A stretch of DNA of 64,000 bases from JAIYDJ01 sp031400505 (GTDB taxonomy: Bacteria > Pseudomonadota > Alphaproteobacteria > Rhodobacterales > Rhodobacteraceae): assembly GCA_031400505.1 (NCBI GenBank), contig JANNPZ010000063.1, positions 39,752 to 103,751 on the forward strand, written 5' to 3'. This document shows, one piece after another, positions 63,437 through 64,000 of this stretch. The translations under genes were made by a program, and so were the position numbers. The notes under the pieces were generated by a model. It did no database searches. It saw nothing but the letters and a program-made list of their open reading frames with translations, and was not told the origin of the DNA. Within the stretch, counting starts at the first letter, position 1; every line of letters starts with the position of its first letter.

Positions 63437-64000
63437 TCAGGGATCAAGTCCTACCAGAGCGCGGGCAAAATCGTCTGGATCGAACGCGGCCAGATCGTCG
63501 ATTTGCTCTCCGACGCCAATTGCATGGATCGGAAGGCCGAATTTGTCGGCCAGAGCGACGAGAACGCCGCCTTTGGCGGTGCCGTCAAGCTTGGTCATCA
63601 CGAGACCCGAGACATCGGCAATCTTGCGGAAAATCCCGACCTGGGTAAGTGCGTTTTGCCCGGTCGAGGCGTCCAGCACCAACAGCGTCGTGTGCGGGGC
63701 GGTTGGATCGATCTTGCGCAGGACGCGGATGATCTTGGCCAGTTCCTCCATCAGATCGGCGCGGTTCTGCAACCGTCCCGCCGTGTCGATCATCAGAAGG
63801 TCGGCGCCATCTGCCTGCGCCTTTGTCAGCGCATCGAAGGACAGGCTGGCTGGGTCGGACCCTTCCGGCGCGGTCAGGACGGGCACACCCGCACGGGTGC
63901 CCCAGATCTGCAACTGTTCGACCGCCGCCGCGCGGAAGGTGTCGCCTGCAGCGATGACCACGGATTTGCCCGCCGCCTTGAACTGCGACGCGAGTTTACC
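63437..64000 (-). CDS. ftsY: Signal recognition particle receptor FtsY, C-terminal part (5' end outside window)
   Basis: SRP-type GTPase that docks ribosome-SRP complexes at the membrane. About 188 residues of the G domain are visible. Motifs are VIAAGDTFRAAAVEQLQIWG (G2), MIDTAGRLQNRADLM (G3), VMTKLDGTAKGG (G4) and LPIHAIGVGEQIDDLAAFDP at the end. The frame continues past 64000 into the P-loop end (GKLASQFKAAGKSV), so the N-terminal acidic domain and P-loop lie outside. Confidence 0.95.
   Translation of the reverse strand, partial: GKLASQFKAAGKSVVIAAGDTFRAAAVEQLQIWGTRAGVPVLTAPEGSDPASLSFDALTKAQADGADLLMIDTAGRLQNRADLMEELAKIIRVLRKIDPTAPHTTLLVLDASTGQNALTQVGIFRKIADVSGLVMTKLDGTAKGGVLVALADKFGLPIHAIGVGEQIDDLAAFDPDDFARALVGLDP

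Overview
The window is a GC-rich, gene-dense stretch of an alphaproteobacterial chromosome, most likely from a member of the Rhodobacteraceae (Rhodobacterales). The evidence is family content and gene style: RpoH with its RpoH box, split FolB/FolP/GlmM and GlyQ/GlyS clusters, an aa3-type CtaD, a VPLPA-CTERM protein, CtrA-type TTAA-N7-TTAA boxes, a SAM-II-type riboswitch before metZ, and a dispersed GC-hairpin intergenic element of a kind I associate with this family. No prophage, transposase, integrase, rRNA operon or CRISPR array was seen; one tRNA gene (Leu, GAG) is present.

Layout. 1-6.9 kb: 3' end of an M3 peptidase, a Gfo/Idh/MocA oxidoreductase, rpoH, an RluA-family pseudouridine synthase whose catalytic Asp codon reads Tyr, a small membrane protein and a membrane hybrid histidine kinase. 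7-12.3 kb: an amidase followed by a complete polyamine-type ABC importer. 12.4-19.9 kb: a sugar-acid (L-idonate/gluconate) catabolic island with a LacI repressor, a four-gene ATGA-coupled operon (SDR, gluconokinase, beta-hydroxyacid dehydrogenase, small protein), divergent 2-hydroxyacid and zinc dehydrogenases, a GlcG-like protein, an SMP-30 lactonase and a shortened second LacI gene. Four palindromes with a TATCGATA core lie in its promoters. 20-23.7 kb: an RbsABC-type sugar ABC transporter. 23.7-28.7 kb: TetR, an ECF sigma factor with a tiny putative anti-sigma gene, tRNA-Leu, a secreted peptidoglycan-binding protein, lipB. 29-33.5 kb: ctaD, a broken GNAT gene, a PEP-CTERM-like protein, DUF2244 and GatB/YqeY proteins. 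33.6-39.8 kb: carA, a CtrA-boxed GT2 glycosyltransferase with a GspE-N-like domain, a GntR regulator, a UbiH-type hydroxylase and a PLP aminotransferase. 40-43.8 kb: ilvC followed by two cargo blocks, each ending in another in-phase copy of the ilvC 3' end. 44-51 kb: small membrane protein, glmM-folP-folB, a SleB-type cell wall hydrolase, and a PPDK-like protein. 51-59.4 kb: glyQ-small membrane protein-glyS, a secreted protease-like protein without its catalytic residues, trkH, folE2. 59.5-64 kb: metZ under a SAM-II-like riboswitch, an alpha/beta hydrolase, yciB, a DMT transporter and the 3' part of ftsY.

How it fits together. Most of the window is housekeeping metabolism (folate, branched-chain amino acids, methionine, pyrimidine/arginine, glycyl-tRNA, respiration) interrupted by accessory islands: polyamine/amide uptake, sugar-acid catabolism with its own regulators, and the ilvC 3'-end array. 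The array is the most unusual structure seen: three co-oriented copies of the ilvC C-terminal coding end separate two small modules (a membrane protein plus TetR regulator; a formate/nitrite-type channel). It looks like repeated insertion at, or recombination through, the ilvC 3' end with no visible integrase. All assignments are from reading the sequence; no database search was run.
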